A stretch of 64,000 nucleotides of DNA. Origin: Bufo bufo (Eukaryota; Chordata; Amphibia; Anura; Bufonidae). Location of the stretch: the NCBI RefSeq assembly GCF_905171765.1, contig NC_053389.1, positions 787,006,254 through 787,070,253 of the forward strand. Direction: 5' to 3'. The translations under genes and the position numbers were made by a program. The notes under the pieces are model-generated. The model was given only the letters and a program-made list of their open reading frames with translations. It had not been told where the DNA came from and made no database searches. Within the stretch, counting starts at the first letter, position 1, and each line of letters begins with the position of its first letter. This document shows positions 10,736-22,061 of the stretch, piece by piece.

Positions 10736-12136
10736 ATAAGCATGTTGGAAGAGGAGGAGGAGGAGGAGGAGGACGAGAAAAGAAAGATTGAACCATATAC
10801 CCTTTTTTGTAGTGGTAGGGGTGCATGGGAATACAGTGCATTCAGTACATTATACAAAAAACATTTAAAGTGCCTTTATGTTCAGCCGCTTTCCTTTGGT
10901 GGAGTAGAGTCAGTGGCAGGTGACAGGCGGATGCGCTTATCAGTTATTATGTCCCCAGCAACACTAAGTGCCCACTCTGACAAAACGCTGGCGGCAAGGC
11001 AGGCCAGCACCTCCAAGGTGTAGAGCGCCAGTTCGTGCCACCTGTCAAGCTTGGACACCCAGTAGTTGTAAGGCACATAGGGATCATTGAGGACGCTGAC
11101 ACGGTCTGCTACGTACTCCACCATTTTCCAAAATGTTTCTCTCCTTGTGACACTAGGCCGTGCATCAGGGTGAGGGTGCTGGCGGGGTGTCATGAAACTG
11201 TCCAAGGCTTTGGAGAGTGTTGCCCTGCCTCTGTTGGAACTGCTGTGTCTTCCCCTTGCCTCCCCTCCTCGGATGCCGAGGGAACTACGTATTATTCCGC
11301 CAGCGTTGTCAGCTGGAAATGTTTGGAGCAATTTTTCCACAAGGACCTTCTTGTATTGCACCATTTTGCTCGTCCTCTCCGCTACAGGAATGAGAGATGA
11401 GAAGTTCTCTTTGTAAAGGGGGTCGAGAAGGGTGAACAACCAGTAATCAGTGTTGTCCAAAATGCGTGGGTCATGGGAAAGGCAGCCTAACATAAAGTCA
11501 GGCATGTGTGCCAGAGTCCCAACAGGCACGACTTTGCTGTCGTCATCAGGAGGATGACTCTCAATCTCCTCATCCTCTTCCTCTTCTTCTGACCATCCAC
11601 GCTGAACAGATGGAATTAAACTTCCATGGGTACTACCCTCTATCGTCTCCTGCTCCTCCTCCTCCTTCTCATCATCATCCAATTTATGCTGAGAAGACAA
11701 ACTGACGGTGGTCTGGCTATCACCCTGTGTAATGTCTTCCCCCATTTCAACCTCTTCCACATGTAAAGCGTCGGCCTTAATTGTGAGCAGCGAGCGTTTG
11801 AGTAGACACAGCAGTGAGATGGTGACGCTGATAATAGTGGCATCGCCGCTCACCATCTCTGTTGATTCCTCAAAGTTTCCTAAAACCTCACAGAGGTCAG
11901 ACATCCATGCCCACTCCTCGCTTGTGAAGATCTGAAGCTGACTGGAAACAACCATGTTGCAGCTGGTACTCCACTACTGCCCTCTGTTGCTCACAAAGCC
12001 TGGCCAACATGTGAAACGTCGAGTTCCAGCACTTGCTCACGTCGCACAACAGTCGTTGAGCTTGCAATTGTAAGCGCTGCTGCAGCGTTGACAGACCGAC
12101 GGAAGCTTTCGATGACTTGCGGAAATGGGCACACTC

Positions 12137-13168
12137 ATGGCAATAGGAGTGCGCACGGGGTGTGCCGGGTGTGCCTGGGCACACCCAAATCAAGCCGACT
12201 CGAGGTTCTGTCAGGGCCGGGAAGCGCTCTAAGCGCTATACTCACCTCTTCCTTCCTGGTCCTCGGCACTCCACTGTGAACGTTCCGCACAGTGTGAGGT
12301 TGCCCTGTGACCTCACACTGTGCGCGCCCACACAGCAGCCTGTACAAGAGGATTATCGAGTGGGGGCGGTGAGGAGCGGCAGCATCCTGAGGAAGATTGG
12401 TAAATGTTTTTATTTTATTTTATTTGGGGGCTGATGGAGGCACTGGTGGCTGAAGAGAGGCTACTGGGGGGCTGATATGAGGCACTGGGGGCTGAAGAGA
12501 GACTGCTGGGGGGCTGAAGAGGGGCACTGGGGGCTGAAGAGGAGCATTGGGGCTGATATGAGGCTGCTGGGGGGCTTAAGAGGGGCACTGGGTGGCTGAA
12601 GAGGGGCATTGGGGGCTGATATGAGGCACTGGGGGGATGAAGAGAGGCTTCTGGGGGCTGAAGAGGCTGCTGGGGGGCTGAAAAGGGGCACTGGGGGCTG
12701 ATATGAGGCACTGGGGCTCTTATCTGAGGTCTGATTGGGGGTCATTCATATTGGGGTCTGATTTGAGGTCTTATTGGGGTCTTATTAACATTGGGGATTG
12801 GGGGTCTTATTGGGGCTGTAAGCTGAGGTCTCATTAACATTGGGGGCCTGATTGGTGGTCTGACCTCAGGTGTAATGAAAAATATTTTTTTCTTATTGTC
12901 CCCCTCTAAAACCTGGTGCGTCTTATGGGCCGGATCGTCTTATAGGGCGAAAAATACAGGTAAGTTTAAAAATGATTTCCTCTCCCTTCATTATATTAAT
13001 AGTGCGGGTCTGTATGTATGTATGCAGAGTGTATTTGTGTATATATATATGTGTGTATGTGTATATAATATATACATACATACATACACGCGAGCGCGGC
13101 GTGTGCGTTTGTGCTTTAGGGTGCACACCCTAATGCAATAGGCTGCGCACGCCTATGCACGCGGTGCA
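12137..13168. mobile_element. Unclassified insert in the hAT transposase, with minisatellite
   Basis: The hAT reading frame breaks off at about 13170 (after VVQRFF and following residues) and resumes at about 12136. The inserted DNA starts near GGAGTGCGCACGGGG and ends near GCTGCGCACGCCTATG. GCAATAGG occurs at both borders (around 12139 and 13134) and could be a duplication or part of the element. Inside are a GGGGCTGATATGAGGCACTG minisatellite (12421-12735), a motif GTGCGTCTTATGGGCCGG at about 12916, and a TATG/TATA microsatellite (13010-13090). No coding frame is credible. Confidence 0.5.
12421..12735. repeat. GGGGCTGA(A/T)... minisatellite
   Basis: About a dozen short units of the type GGGGCTGAAGAGGGGCACTG alternate with GGGGCTGATATGAGGCACTG, with period near 24-30 bp. 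Proline/serine-rich frames on the minus strand are translations of this repeat. Confidence 0.75.
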
Positions 13169-13308
13169 CCTTCACCAGTAGCTCAGGCAAATTGGGGTAG
13201 GTTTTCAGAAAAAGCGCTGAACCACTAAGTTGAAGACGTGGGCTAGGCATGGGATGTGTGTGAGCTTGTCGAGCTCCAAAGCCGCGACCAAGTTACTGCC
13301 ATTATCAG

Positions 13309-14159
13309 TAGTGATGAGCGGCAGGGGCAATATTCGAATTCGTGATATTTCACGAATATTTGGTACAATATTCATCATATATTCATGCATTCGAGATTAT
13401 TTTCTTGATCGCGAAAAATCGGCAATGTAATATTCGCGTAATGCGCGCGGAATACAGGCGTGGGTCACTATACATTTTTCAAGCTGCTAGAAGTTTCCTG
13501 AGACTAGAAAAATGGTTGGCACGGCAGAACATTGCAATAGCTTTATATCGAGATACAGTGCTCCAATATATTCGCAATTGCGAAATCAGCTCTAATTATG
13601 CGAATATTTTGGCGCAATACGTGCAACTTTACATTTTATACAAGTCTGACTACTTATTAGTGATTGGTGCACTAAGTATTGTGAACTTGCGACATCACAG
13701 CACTATGTATGTATGTATGTATGTATGGACAGCAGAACCTATATCACTATCTAACCTACACTGACTATCTCCCACTAACTATCTGTATTATATATATAAG
13801 CTAACTAACTAACTAACTAACTAATGTAATGACACAGGAAAGCAGAGAGCACGGCAATAACACTGCTGTCTCTCTCAGATCTGCAAAATACTGCATACAA
13901 GGGCTGCTGGGGAGGTTCTTATATAGTAAGGGGTAGACAACTTTCCTATTGGTTTCTAGGGATGTTGCTAAGCTCAGACAAAGACATTGCAGCCTTCTCA
14001 TTGGCCCACAAGCAAGAAGGGAGGTTACTGATGAAAAAAAAATCTAGAATATTCGAAATTACGAATATATATATCACTATATTCTAAATATTTGCGAATT
14101 CTCGAAGTGCCGATATTCACGATTAATATTCGCTGTTCGAATATTCGCACCCAACACTA
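13309..14159. mobile_element. hAT-type MITE rich in AATATTCG motifs
   Basis: Ends TAGTGATGAGCGG... and ...CACCCAACACTA are imperfect inverted repeats of the TAGTGTTG type, continuing into AATATTCG-rich subterminal sequence on both sides. Flanks ATTATCAG (13301-13308) and CTAATCAG (14160-14167) match at 6 of 8, as expected for an old 8-bp hAT duplication. Removing it restores the host hAT frame through SDNGSN, which confirms the borders. It contains TATG and ACTA microsatellites at 13707-13726 and 13800-13822. Confidence 0.75.
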
Positions 14160-15285
14160 CTAATCAGACACAACCATGCCTGGTTCTAGGTTGAGTAGAG
14201 AGCCACAGCTTAATCTGGTCTCTTATCCCCTGCCACAGCTCTGCAACGGTGTGCTGTTTGTCACCTAGGCAGATCAGCTTGAGCACGGCCTGTTGACGCT
14301 TCCCCAATGGCTGACTGGTGCAGCAAGAGGATAATTCTGAGGTGGAAGTGGAGGAGGAGGCGGAGGAGGAGAAGTGGGGGTTTGAGCCACTAACGTAGGT
14401 GGTGACAGAAACCCTGATGGAAGTAGGGCCCGCAATCCTTGGCGTTGGTAGCACCTGTGCCATCCCAGGGTACCACTCGCTCCCGACCCCCACAATGTTC
14501 ACCCAGTGTGCCGTCAGGGAAATGTAGCGTCCCTGGCCGAAAGCACTTGTCTATCTGTCAGTGGTTAAGTGGACCTTCCCAGTAACTGTGTTGGTCAAGA
14601 CATGGGTGATGTTACGGAACACATGCTGGTGTAAGGCGGGCACGACACACTGTGAAAAATAGTGGTGACTGGGGACTGAGTAACGAGGGACGGCCGCCGA
14701 CATCAGGCTGCGGAAGGCCTCAGTGTCCACAAGCCTAAATGGCAACATTTCCAGCGCCAGTAATTTGGAAAGTTGCGCATTTAGTGCTATGGCCTGTGGG
14801 TGGGTTGCTCGGTATTTGCGCTTGCGTACAAATGCCTGGGGTAAGGACATTTGTACGCTGCGCTGGGACACGGAAGTGGATGTGGTCACAGATGGTGATT
14901 GCAAAGGTCCAGGTGCAGGGCAGGAGGCATCCGGGCCTGCGCCTTCGACAGGGGATTGGCCAGCACGTAACACAGGGGAAGAGGAGGCAGTGGTGTGACC
15001 CGCAGACACAGATTGTGGACCCAGGTCTTCGGTCCACCTATTATGGTGCTTTGATGCCATGTGGCGGATCATGCTAGTGGTGGTGAGGTTTCTAGTGTTC
15101 ATGCCCCTGCTCATTTTTGTATGGCACAGGTTGCAAATTACAATTATTTTGTCGTCCACACTTTCCTTAAAAAAGCGCCAGACTGCGGAACACCTACCCC
15201 TTGGCAAGGGAGATTTCCGCAAGGGTGTCCTCTGGGGAACAGTTGCGGGCCTGTTTGATGTGGCCCGCCTTCTCCCTTTTGCCAC

Positions 15286-15728
15286 CCCAATGCCTCTTCC
15301 AGCCTGTTGCTGTGCTGCGGATCCCTCTCCCTCTGTAATGCTGTCCTCGCTCGGCTTGCCAGCTTCCCAGGTTGGGTAGTGACTTCATCATCCACCACCT
15401 CCTCTTCCACTTCATCACTCTGCTCATGATCCTGACTTGTTGACCTAACAACAACCTCAGTTCTTGACAACTGTGTCTTATCCTCATCATCAACCTCTTG
15501 AGACACTAATTTCCGTTGACTTATTGGCAACGGTGTCTCATCATCATCCACCTCGTGAAACACTAATTGCCGTTCCCCGCCGTCATCTTCTAGTGACTGT
15601 GGATGCTCAAGAGTTTGGGAAATAGGGCACAAGATCTCATGTCCCTCTTCAAGCGGGCTTGTCGAGAGGCCCAAATGAAGGACTGGCGCTGAAAAGAGCC
15701 CCTTAAGAATATCCGAGTGTGGGATCAC
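15286..15728 (-). pseudogene. Acidic N-terminal region upstream of hAT transposase
   Basis: An open frame begins at 15728 and reads a glutamate/aspartate-rich, low-complexity protein (EVDDDETPLPISQRKLVSQ, EVEEEVVDDEVTTQ) with two imperfect copies of a RKLV-x-EVDD segment. It runs into the BED-finger frame region near 15300 but in a different frame. It may be the amino-terminal part or first exon of the same transposase, separated by a frameshift. I do not recognise a domain in it. Confidence 0.4.
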
Positions 15729-16139
15729 TTGTTTGGCAAGACTCTCAATGGTTGGAGGAAGGAGGATCAGGGTGAATATTGTGTTGACCAGACTCTTGGC
15801 TACTGAGACTGGACTTGGTGGAAGACAGGGTGGTGCTTAACCAACTGGAAGCATTATCTGCTGCACTCCAACTGACCACCTAGTGGCACTGGTCGGACTT
15901 TGAGAGCGTTGTCCTGTGCTGCCCTGCACCGCCCTGAAAACTGGGACATGAAGCTAGGTATCCTGGATGATTGTTTTTCTTGTGCTCTGGCAGCAGGCAC
16001 AGTTTCAACGCGCCCAGGGCCACGGCCATCAGCATCACGGCCACTTCCCTGTCCCCTAATGCTCGCCTTCTGTTATATATGCTTGAAAGTATGTCATACG
16101 TACAGTAGCGTAGAATTTGTAAGTGTGTGCGCAAAAAAA

Positions 16140-17600
16140 TAAAAAAAGGTATTTGGGATGTAGAAACGTCACACAGGAGATATATCACAGATAATGTAGC
16201 TGATGTCAGCAGCGGCTAATATAGGATTACAGGGAATGTCACAGGTATTTTGGATGTGGAAACGTTACACAGGAGAAATACCGCAGATAATGTCGCTGAT
16301 GTCACCAGCGGCTAATATAGGATGTGGAAATGTGAATAGTGATGGGTGCAGTAAAGTCCCGGGGAAGCATGAAAAAGGGGTGTTTGCACCAGGAGCGTGT
16401 CACCAAGGGGCCCAGCCTTGGTGGAGTAAATCCCTAGATATAGGTGGCCACTAAGCTAGTTGGTGGACACCAAGCTACTTAGCTTAGCTGGCTCCAGCTA
16501 GTCCGGGGTGGGCTTTTACTGGGAACATCAATGTGTTGGGTGGGTGCCTGTTCCCCATGCTCCAGTCCGGGATTTTGGAATATGTCCATGTCCATGGATG
16601 GTAATTAATCCTGTTGCTGGACTTGGGTGTGGCTCCCAGTCTGGGGAAGGAGAGTGTGTTTTCCAGAAACAGAGGCCTGTTGAGGCTCTGTGTGTGTGGT
16701 CTCAGCCGGGCTAGGCTGAGGGACCACGAGGCTAAGTGACAGCCTGGAATTTGGGGGACGCAGTGACGCCTGCGGCACAAGGGCCACAAGGTCAGAGTCG
16801 GGAGGACTGCATTTGCTACAGCCTGGAGGCTGCTGGACTATTGGGCTGAGAAAGCCGCATGTTATGACCGTGTGTGAACGGTCCTTTAGGTGAGTCAGGT
16901 TATTATATGTTTAGTTAGAGTCCAGCCGGGCAGGTGTTTATTTTGTATAATTTTATGTTTGGTTTGCTGAGGTGCCAAATAAAACGATGTTTGGACCTAA
17001 AACTTGGTGTCTGGCGACGAAACTTGTGTGAATGACCCCCGGAGAAGAGCTAACCCCCCCACAAGGATTACAGGGAATGTCACAGGTATTTTGGATGTGG
17101 AAACGTTACACAGGAGAAATACCTCAGATAATGTCGCTGATGTCAGCAGCGGCTAATATAAAATTACAGGGACTGTCACAGGTATTTTGGATGTGGAAAC
17201 GTTACACAGCAGATGTACCCCAGGTAATGTCACTGTCCGCAGTGGATACCATCTACGGAAAAACTACACTGGATGTCACTGATATTTTTTGGATGTGCAC
17301 ACGTTACACAGGAGATGTAACGCAGCTAATGTCACTGTCCGCAGCGGACACAGTCTACGGAAAAAGTACACTGGATGTCACTGATATTTTTTGGATGTGC
17401 ACACGTTACACAGGAGAAATACCGCAGATAATGTCGCTGATGTCAGCAGCGGCTAATATAAAATTACAGGGAATGTCACAGGTATTTGGGATGTGGAAAG
17501 GTTACACAGGAAATGTCACTGTCCGCAGCGAACACCGTCTACGGAAAAAGTACACTGGATGTGACAGATATTTTTGGGATGCGCACACGTCGTTGTCTGC
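16140..17600. repeat. 5' tandem array of the hAT element (~95-bp units)
   Basis: Repeated blocks contain ATGTCACAGGTATTTTGGAT, GTGGAAACGTTACACAGGAG, AATACCGCAGATAATGTCGC and GTCAGCAGCGGCTAATATA, plus a variant with GTCACTGTCCGCAGCGGACA. Copies are at about 16150-16322 and 17064-17600, separated by the solo LTR. It lies upstream of the transposase on the minus strand, between the promoter end and the coding region. Confidence 0.8.
16323..17063 (+). mobile_element. Solo LTR, same family as 4513-6263
   Basis: Starts TGTGGAAATGTGAATAGTG, ends CTAACCCCCCCACA, and is flanked by a perfect 4-bp duplication AGGA (16319-16322 and 17064-17067). AATAAA at 16978-16983 follows the shared GCCGGGCAGGTGTTTATTTT region, which also occurs near 6085 in the other copy. 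741 bp, with no internal genes. It inserted into one unit of the hAT tandem array. Confidence 0.88.
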
Positions 17601-17897
17601 TGCCGCCTAACTATTGCATGCTATTTAGCGCAGGATGCGGTAAAAATTGATATTGCTGCCACACACAACAGTCCTTAGAAGGACTTTTGGGTCTGTAAAG
17701 TCTTAACAATTTAGCGCAGGTTGTGCTAAAAATATATATTGCTGCTGCCACACACAACAATAGTCCCTAAATTGACTTTTGGGTCTCTGACAAGTTTTTC
17801 TACTGAAAAAAAGAAAATTTCACTCCCTACACTATCTTTCCCTTCTTCAGCACAGCTCTCCCTGACTAACACTGAGCCGAACACGTTTCGTCGGGTG

Positions 17898-17917
17898 CCA
17901 TATAGCAGCCAGCCAAT
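17898..17917 (-). promoter_or_regulatory. Possible TATA/CCAAT promoter of the hAT element
   Basis: On the minus strand GATTGGCTGGCTGC is followed by TATATGG, an inverted CCAAT box closely followed by a TATA-like box. It is about 220 bp inside the 3'-coordinate terminus and points toward the transposase. The hAT-like element at 61666 has CCAAT and TATAAATA in the same order near its own end, which supports the reading. No transcript evidence is available. Confidence 0.3.
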
Positions 17918-18143
17918 CACTGTAATGCCAGTAACCAACATGTGGCTACGGCATTACAGTGAAGGGCAGTACTTACCTGCACATTTATTGTCTGTGTAGC
18001 AGCCAACAAACGTGGGGGGGAGACTCGAGCATTGCGCTCGAGCTCATGCAGTATTCGCCCAAGTACTGCCATGTGCTGAGCAGCGAGATGCTCTAGCCGA
18101 ACTGGTGTTCGGCCGAGCATGCTCGATCAACACTATTGGTGAT

Positions 18144-20376
18144 GTCAAACAGCCTTTTTCTTTGGATGAGAAAATGTTCCATTCTTAATGAGTCTTTTTT
18201 CTGTGATTGTCTGATAGCTCATGTGATTACAGCAAATTGCAGATTACGCAGATCTCTAATTATCATCCCTTATTAATTCTGCTCATGCTCACCAGGAGAC
18301 AGGAGAGAGCAGCTTAGTTTGGCAACTTTTCCTCTTTCCATCATGACTGTATTTTAGCTGGAGTACACTCTCAGAATCCTAATGTGTTCCATGCCCTCAG
18401 CACTAGCTTACAGTAATATTTATAACCCATCTCTCCTTCTCAATCCATTTTAATCTCCCCAAGGGAGAGAGCTAGAAAACAAAGACGAGCAATTTACTAT
18501 TTGATGGGTTAAAGGGTCAGGAGCATTGCAGACCGAAGTCCCCCAGTGGGATTCTCACTTGTTATTGCTTGTGTACAACAAAATGAAAAAAAAGAAATCA
18601 CCCTTTTTCTTCCAATTTGGCTGCTTTTAAATGGTAGAATTAAAAAAATTATAGATATAGAAACTGAACAAATATAAAGAATATGATCCAGACCAATATG
18701 AGTTCTTAAACCCCTGGGTTACAAACATCTTAGGCGCTGATTTATCAAGACCGCCTTTTGTTACGCTGGCCTTAATAGGGAATAGAAATACACGCTCTCC
18801 TAGTGAAGTCAATGTGAAAGATAATGGAATGCTCAACTGCGATGGTTGTGCAGTAGGGCACAACACCATTTATGGCAGGGAATCAGTATATGGCTGCTGT
18901 GTCTTCAGATCCACACGCCAAGCACAGGAATAGGTAAAAATTGGTGCAGCAATAGGATGATCTGGTGTCGTGACCACCAAAGAATACTCAACAGCAGGGA
19001 GTTGGCTCTAAAGATTGGCTTTATTCGGACTACGTGTTGCAGGGGGCGGAATGATCCCTTCATCAGGTTCAGTCATATTGAAAACACCCATACAATGTTA
19101 GGCATTTTAAAAGATGAAGGTCCTTCCAGGGAAGGTGTTGTAAACAGTCACTTAATGTCTACAAGGCAATTCAAATAAAATAATTTAAAAATGATCATCT
19201 TAAAACAGTATTATATCGTAAGTGTATTTTAAGGGCGGTTACATTTAAATAGAGCCACTATCTATCACTCGAACTGCTTGCTGTATATCACACGACTGCT
19301 CGGCGTGACACATTACAATCGGGCATGTCACGTGATTGAGGGAGAGCTGGCCTGTCATGTGGGCATTCTAGTTGAATTCAGGCCATCCCTGTTGTCATAT
19401 TAGCTGTAAGCTGATTGATAGAAGGGTTTGCTTGCTGGGCAGTAGACTAGCAGCATGGTAGCTCAATGGCCAGCACCAGTAACCTACAGTGACGGGGACC
19501 CAGCTTCAAGTCTAACACTGGACAACATCCTCACGTGGCCCACATGCTCTAATACACACCGAGCAGTGTCAGTGATAGATAGTGGCTCTTTTAATGTAAA
19601 AGCCCTTAAAATACACTTAACATGTCTACCTAACAGTTTTGCCAAGCTCAGCTCCTGCTTTGTAAAAGGACATAAAGAGGATGTGTCATCACAAAATGAC
19701 CTATTGTTTAACTCATGTTTTTATGTTTAACATGTTTTTAAAGTATTTTTGGTGAGGTTACTTTTAATTTTCTATGTCTAGATCTATATTAATGCAAAAA
19801 ACATAAAATCCTGCAGTTTTCACACTGGCCACTAAGAATAAGTTTCACCTTTTCTTGCTCTGCACAGATCACTTTACTGCAGTTATCTGCTTATCTATAC
19901 ACAGAGGTGACATCATTATAAGCAGGATTAGAATTACAGAAAGGCAGGATCCACCATTCACAATAGGTGATTGTCAAAGCTTATCTTTTATTTCCTTGTA
20001 CAATGACCTCTGCACAGGTCACAGAGCAGCCTAGAAAACTGTCCAATAGAAGACAATGAGGTCTCCTCCTGACCATTGTGTCTGTTGCCCACATGGCTGC
20101 CATAAAGCAATTTTCTTAATGCTTTCTAAATGCTGTTAAGAACAGCTCAGGCAAGATGACCGCCCCCATAATAATGTTCAGGAAATAGAATAAAAAAAAA
20201 TCTGTAATGCGATAAATAAAAAGACATTGGAAAAAAAGGAGTAATGCTACTCTCTGATTTTAACTGTCAGAAAACATTTTTGATGATACATTTCCTTTAA
20301 CTGTTCTGTTAAAGGGGAGGCTGCTTTAGCTGCTCATATCTCTGGATTTGTAGCCTTGTCTTGTTTGAAAGCTGGC
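18144..20376. other. Mostly unassigned interval with an old repeat
   Basis: No host gene is recognisable. 18840-19180 resembles the terminal region of a retroelement and carries a degenerate hammerhead-like motif, listed separately. 19805-20160 begins TCCTGCAGTTTTCACACTGG and shares sequence with the MITE at 24464-24815, including a CACAATAGGTGAT-like region, so it is probably a decayed member of that family. The rest shows no structure I can name. Confidence 0.4.
19030..19067 (-). ncRNA. Degenerate hammerhead-like motif
   Basis: Minus strand reads CTGATGA, then AGGG...CCCT as a possible stem II, then GCAA where active hammerheads have GAAA, then CACGTAGTCC. The first core box is intact and the second is changed. 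Penelope-like elements are known to carry minimal hammerheads in their terminal repeats, and this may be a relic of one. Confidence 0.3.
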
Positions 20377-20384
20377 ATTAGCAC

Positions 20385-22053
20385 CAGTGGTGGATCCAGA
20401 GCCTGGTCTCGGGAGGGGCACTTCCAGATTATTTTCTGTCCGCCGCGACAAAACAATGGTGCTTATAGAACAGACTACACACTGTAGAGGTATACTGTAT
20501 ATTGTGTGGCACAGTGTATGCTATATGTATATAACATAAACATATTTCACATGAAAACTTACAGTTACTTGGCTTGGCCCTTGGGGATCTCGGACACCAC
20601 TTCCACACTTTGACCGGGGGGGCTCGGCGGAGCTGATGTGTTTTATCCTAATGAGAAAGATTTCATAATAAGGATTTGGAGAAGGAGCAGAGGGATAGCA
20701 GAGCAGGGAGAGGCTGTGCTGCTACTAGGGGGTCATACCATGGGGAGTAATAAAGCCCACCATAATGCCCCCCAGTAGAAATAATTCTCCTTATAATGTG
20801 ACAGTGCAAAAAATACCCCCTTGTAATGCCCCCAGGTGAGATTATGTCCCCATAGTGCCCCCATAATGTGCCAGTATAAAATACCCCTATATAGTGCCCC
20901 CAGTAAATGCCCCCATAGTGCTCCACACCCTCCTTCCTCCTAGTGCCCCCCATAATGTACCAGTATAAAATGCTCCAGTAGATGCCCTCAGTGTCCCCCA
21001 TAATTTGCAAGTATAAAATACCCCTTCTCAGTGCCCCCCGTAGATGACCCCATAGTACTCCTCTCCCCCCTTCCCCATAGTACCCACCATAATGTGTCCC
21101 AGTGTAAAATTGTACTGTACAGAGCCCCCATATAAAATACCCCTTCTTTGTGGCCCTAAGTAGATGCCCCTATAGTGCCCCCAATCATGTGCCAGTATTA
21201 ACAGCCCCCCCATGTGCCAGTATTAATAACAGCCCCCCATGTGCCAGTATTAATAACAGCCCCCCCATGTGCCAGCAATAACAGCCCCCCCCTGTGCCAG
21301 CAATAACAGCCCCCCCGTGCCAGCAATAACAGCTCCCCCCGTGCCAGCAATAACAACCCCCCCTGTGCCATTAATAACAGCCCCCCCGTGCCAGTAATAA
21401 CAGCCCCCCCGTGCCAGCAATAACAGCCCCCCCGTGCCAGCAATAACAGCCCCCCCGTGCCAGTAATAACAGCCTCCCCCTGTGCCAGTAATAACAGCCC
21501 CCCGTGCCAGTAATAACAGCCCCCCGTGCCAGTAATAACAGCCCCCCCGTGCCAGTAATAACAGCCCCCCCGTGCCTGTAATAACAGCCCCCCTGTGCCA
21601 GTAATAACAGCCCCCCCGTGCCAGTAATAACACCCCCCCGTGCCAGTAATAACAGCCCCCCATGTGCCAGTAATAACAGCCCCCCCGTGCCAGTAATAAC
21701 AGCCCCCCATGTGCCAGTAAAAGTATTGTATATATAAAAATAAAAAAAACACATACTTACCTCCATATCAACGATGCGATGCAGGCCTCTTCTGGCCTGT
21801 GTCCCGTGCTGTACGGCTCAGGCGGCCCTGCGTCGGCCTAGTGCCTGCAGCCTATCAGAGGAAGGGAAAGGGACACACCTCTCCCTCCCCTGCCTCAGCA
21901 CAGTCATCTGCATCGCTGTCCTGAGGACAGCGATACAGATGACTATAGAGATGAGCACTTCCACAATGGAAGCGCTCATCTCCCTGTGCCCCGCCGCCAG
22001 CTCGGGGGGGGGGGGGGGCAATTGCCCCATTGCCCCCCCTGGATCCGTCACTG
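20385..22053. mobile_element. Non-autonomous hAT-type element filled with minisatellites
   Basis: Left end CAGTGGTGGATCCAG and right end CTGGATCCGTCACTG are inverted repeats. A perfect 8-bp duplication ATTAGCAC flanks it (20377-20384 and 22054-22061), which is diagnostic for hAT-like integration. The interior holds two arrays: 20745-21190 (units with CCCCCATAATGTGCCAGTAT) and 21190-21720 (about 24-bp units), followed by a GC-rich stretch with a G run at 22004-22018. There is no transposase. Confidence 0.85.
21190..21720. repeat. ~24-bp minisatellite CAGCCCCCCGTGCCAGTAATAA
   Basis: More than 20 copies of AACAGCCCCCCCGTGCCAGT plus AAT, varying in C-run length and CAGTAATAA/CAGCAATAA. The three overlapping minus-strand frames full of WHGGAVITGT are translations of this array and not proteins. 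Confidence 0.9.
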
Positions 22054-22061
22054 ATTAGCAC

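Larger units (their letters stand above)
10882..15285 (-). pseudogene. hAT transposase with BED zinc finger (ZBED-like), broken
   Basis: Pieces in coding order: 15285-14551 holds a BED finger (SAVWRFF, CNLCHTKM, then IRHMASKHH). An in-frame TAG at 14551-14553 interrupts it, and the same frame continues (14502-14164) through GKRQQAVLKLICLG. A MITE (13309-14159) splits SDNGSNLVAAL, the second-aspartate region of the hAT fold. 13300-13205 continues with THIPCLAHVFNLVVQRF. A second insert (about 12137-13168) follows. 12136-11897 holds RLLCDVSKCWNSTFHMLARL, the conserved C/D-x-x-RW region in altered form. After a frame change near 11950, 11955-10882 runs to the C-terminal dimerisation domain (SEWALSVAGDIITDKR). 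The insertions and the nonsense codon abolish function. Before decay it would be a cut-and-paste transposase acting in the nucleus. Confidence 0.85.
9664..18135 (-). mobile_element. Long autonomous-type hAT element (8.5 kb) with nested insertions
   Basis: Left end TAGTGTTGATCGAGCA (9664) and right end TGCTCGATCAACACTA (to 18135) are inverted repeats. Flanks ATGGTGAT (9656-9663) and TTGGTGAT (18136-18143) match at 7 of 8 positions, the 8-bp duplication typical of hAT. Inside, on the minus strand, are a promoter-proximal tandem array (16140-17600), an acidic reading frame, a BED-finger hAT transposase and a 3' tandem array (10083-10735). Nested later insertions are a solo LTR (16323-17063), a hAT MITE (13309-14159) and an unclassified insert (about 12137-13168). 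Confidence 0.85.

Noticed and set aside
14735..15077. Several 100-codon frames opposite the hAT transposase
   Set aside because: They are shadows of the minus-strand BED-finger coding region.
21198..21752. Long repetitive open frames rich in WHGGAVITGT
   Set aside because: All three frames are open because the ~24-bp minisatellite lacks stops in that strand. There is no codon structure independent of the repeat.
20745..22053. CpG-island promoter of a host gene near 21800-22020
   Set aside because: The GC-rich segment is inside an element with an 8-bp duplication and inverted ends, and no exon follows.
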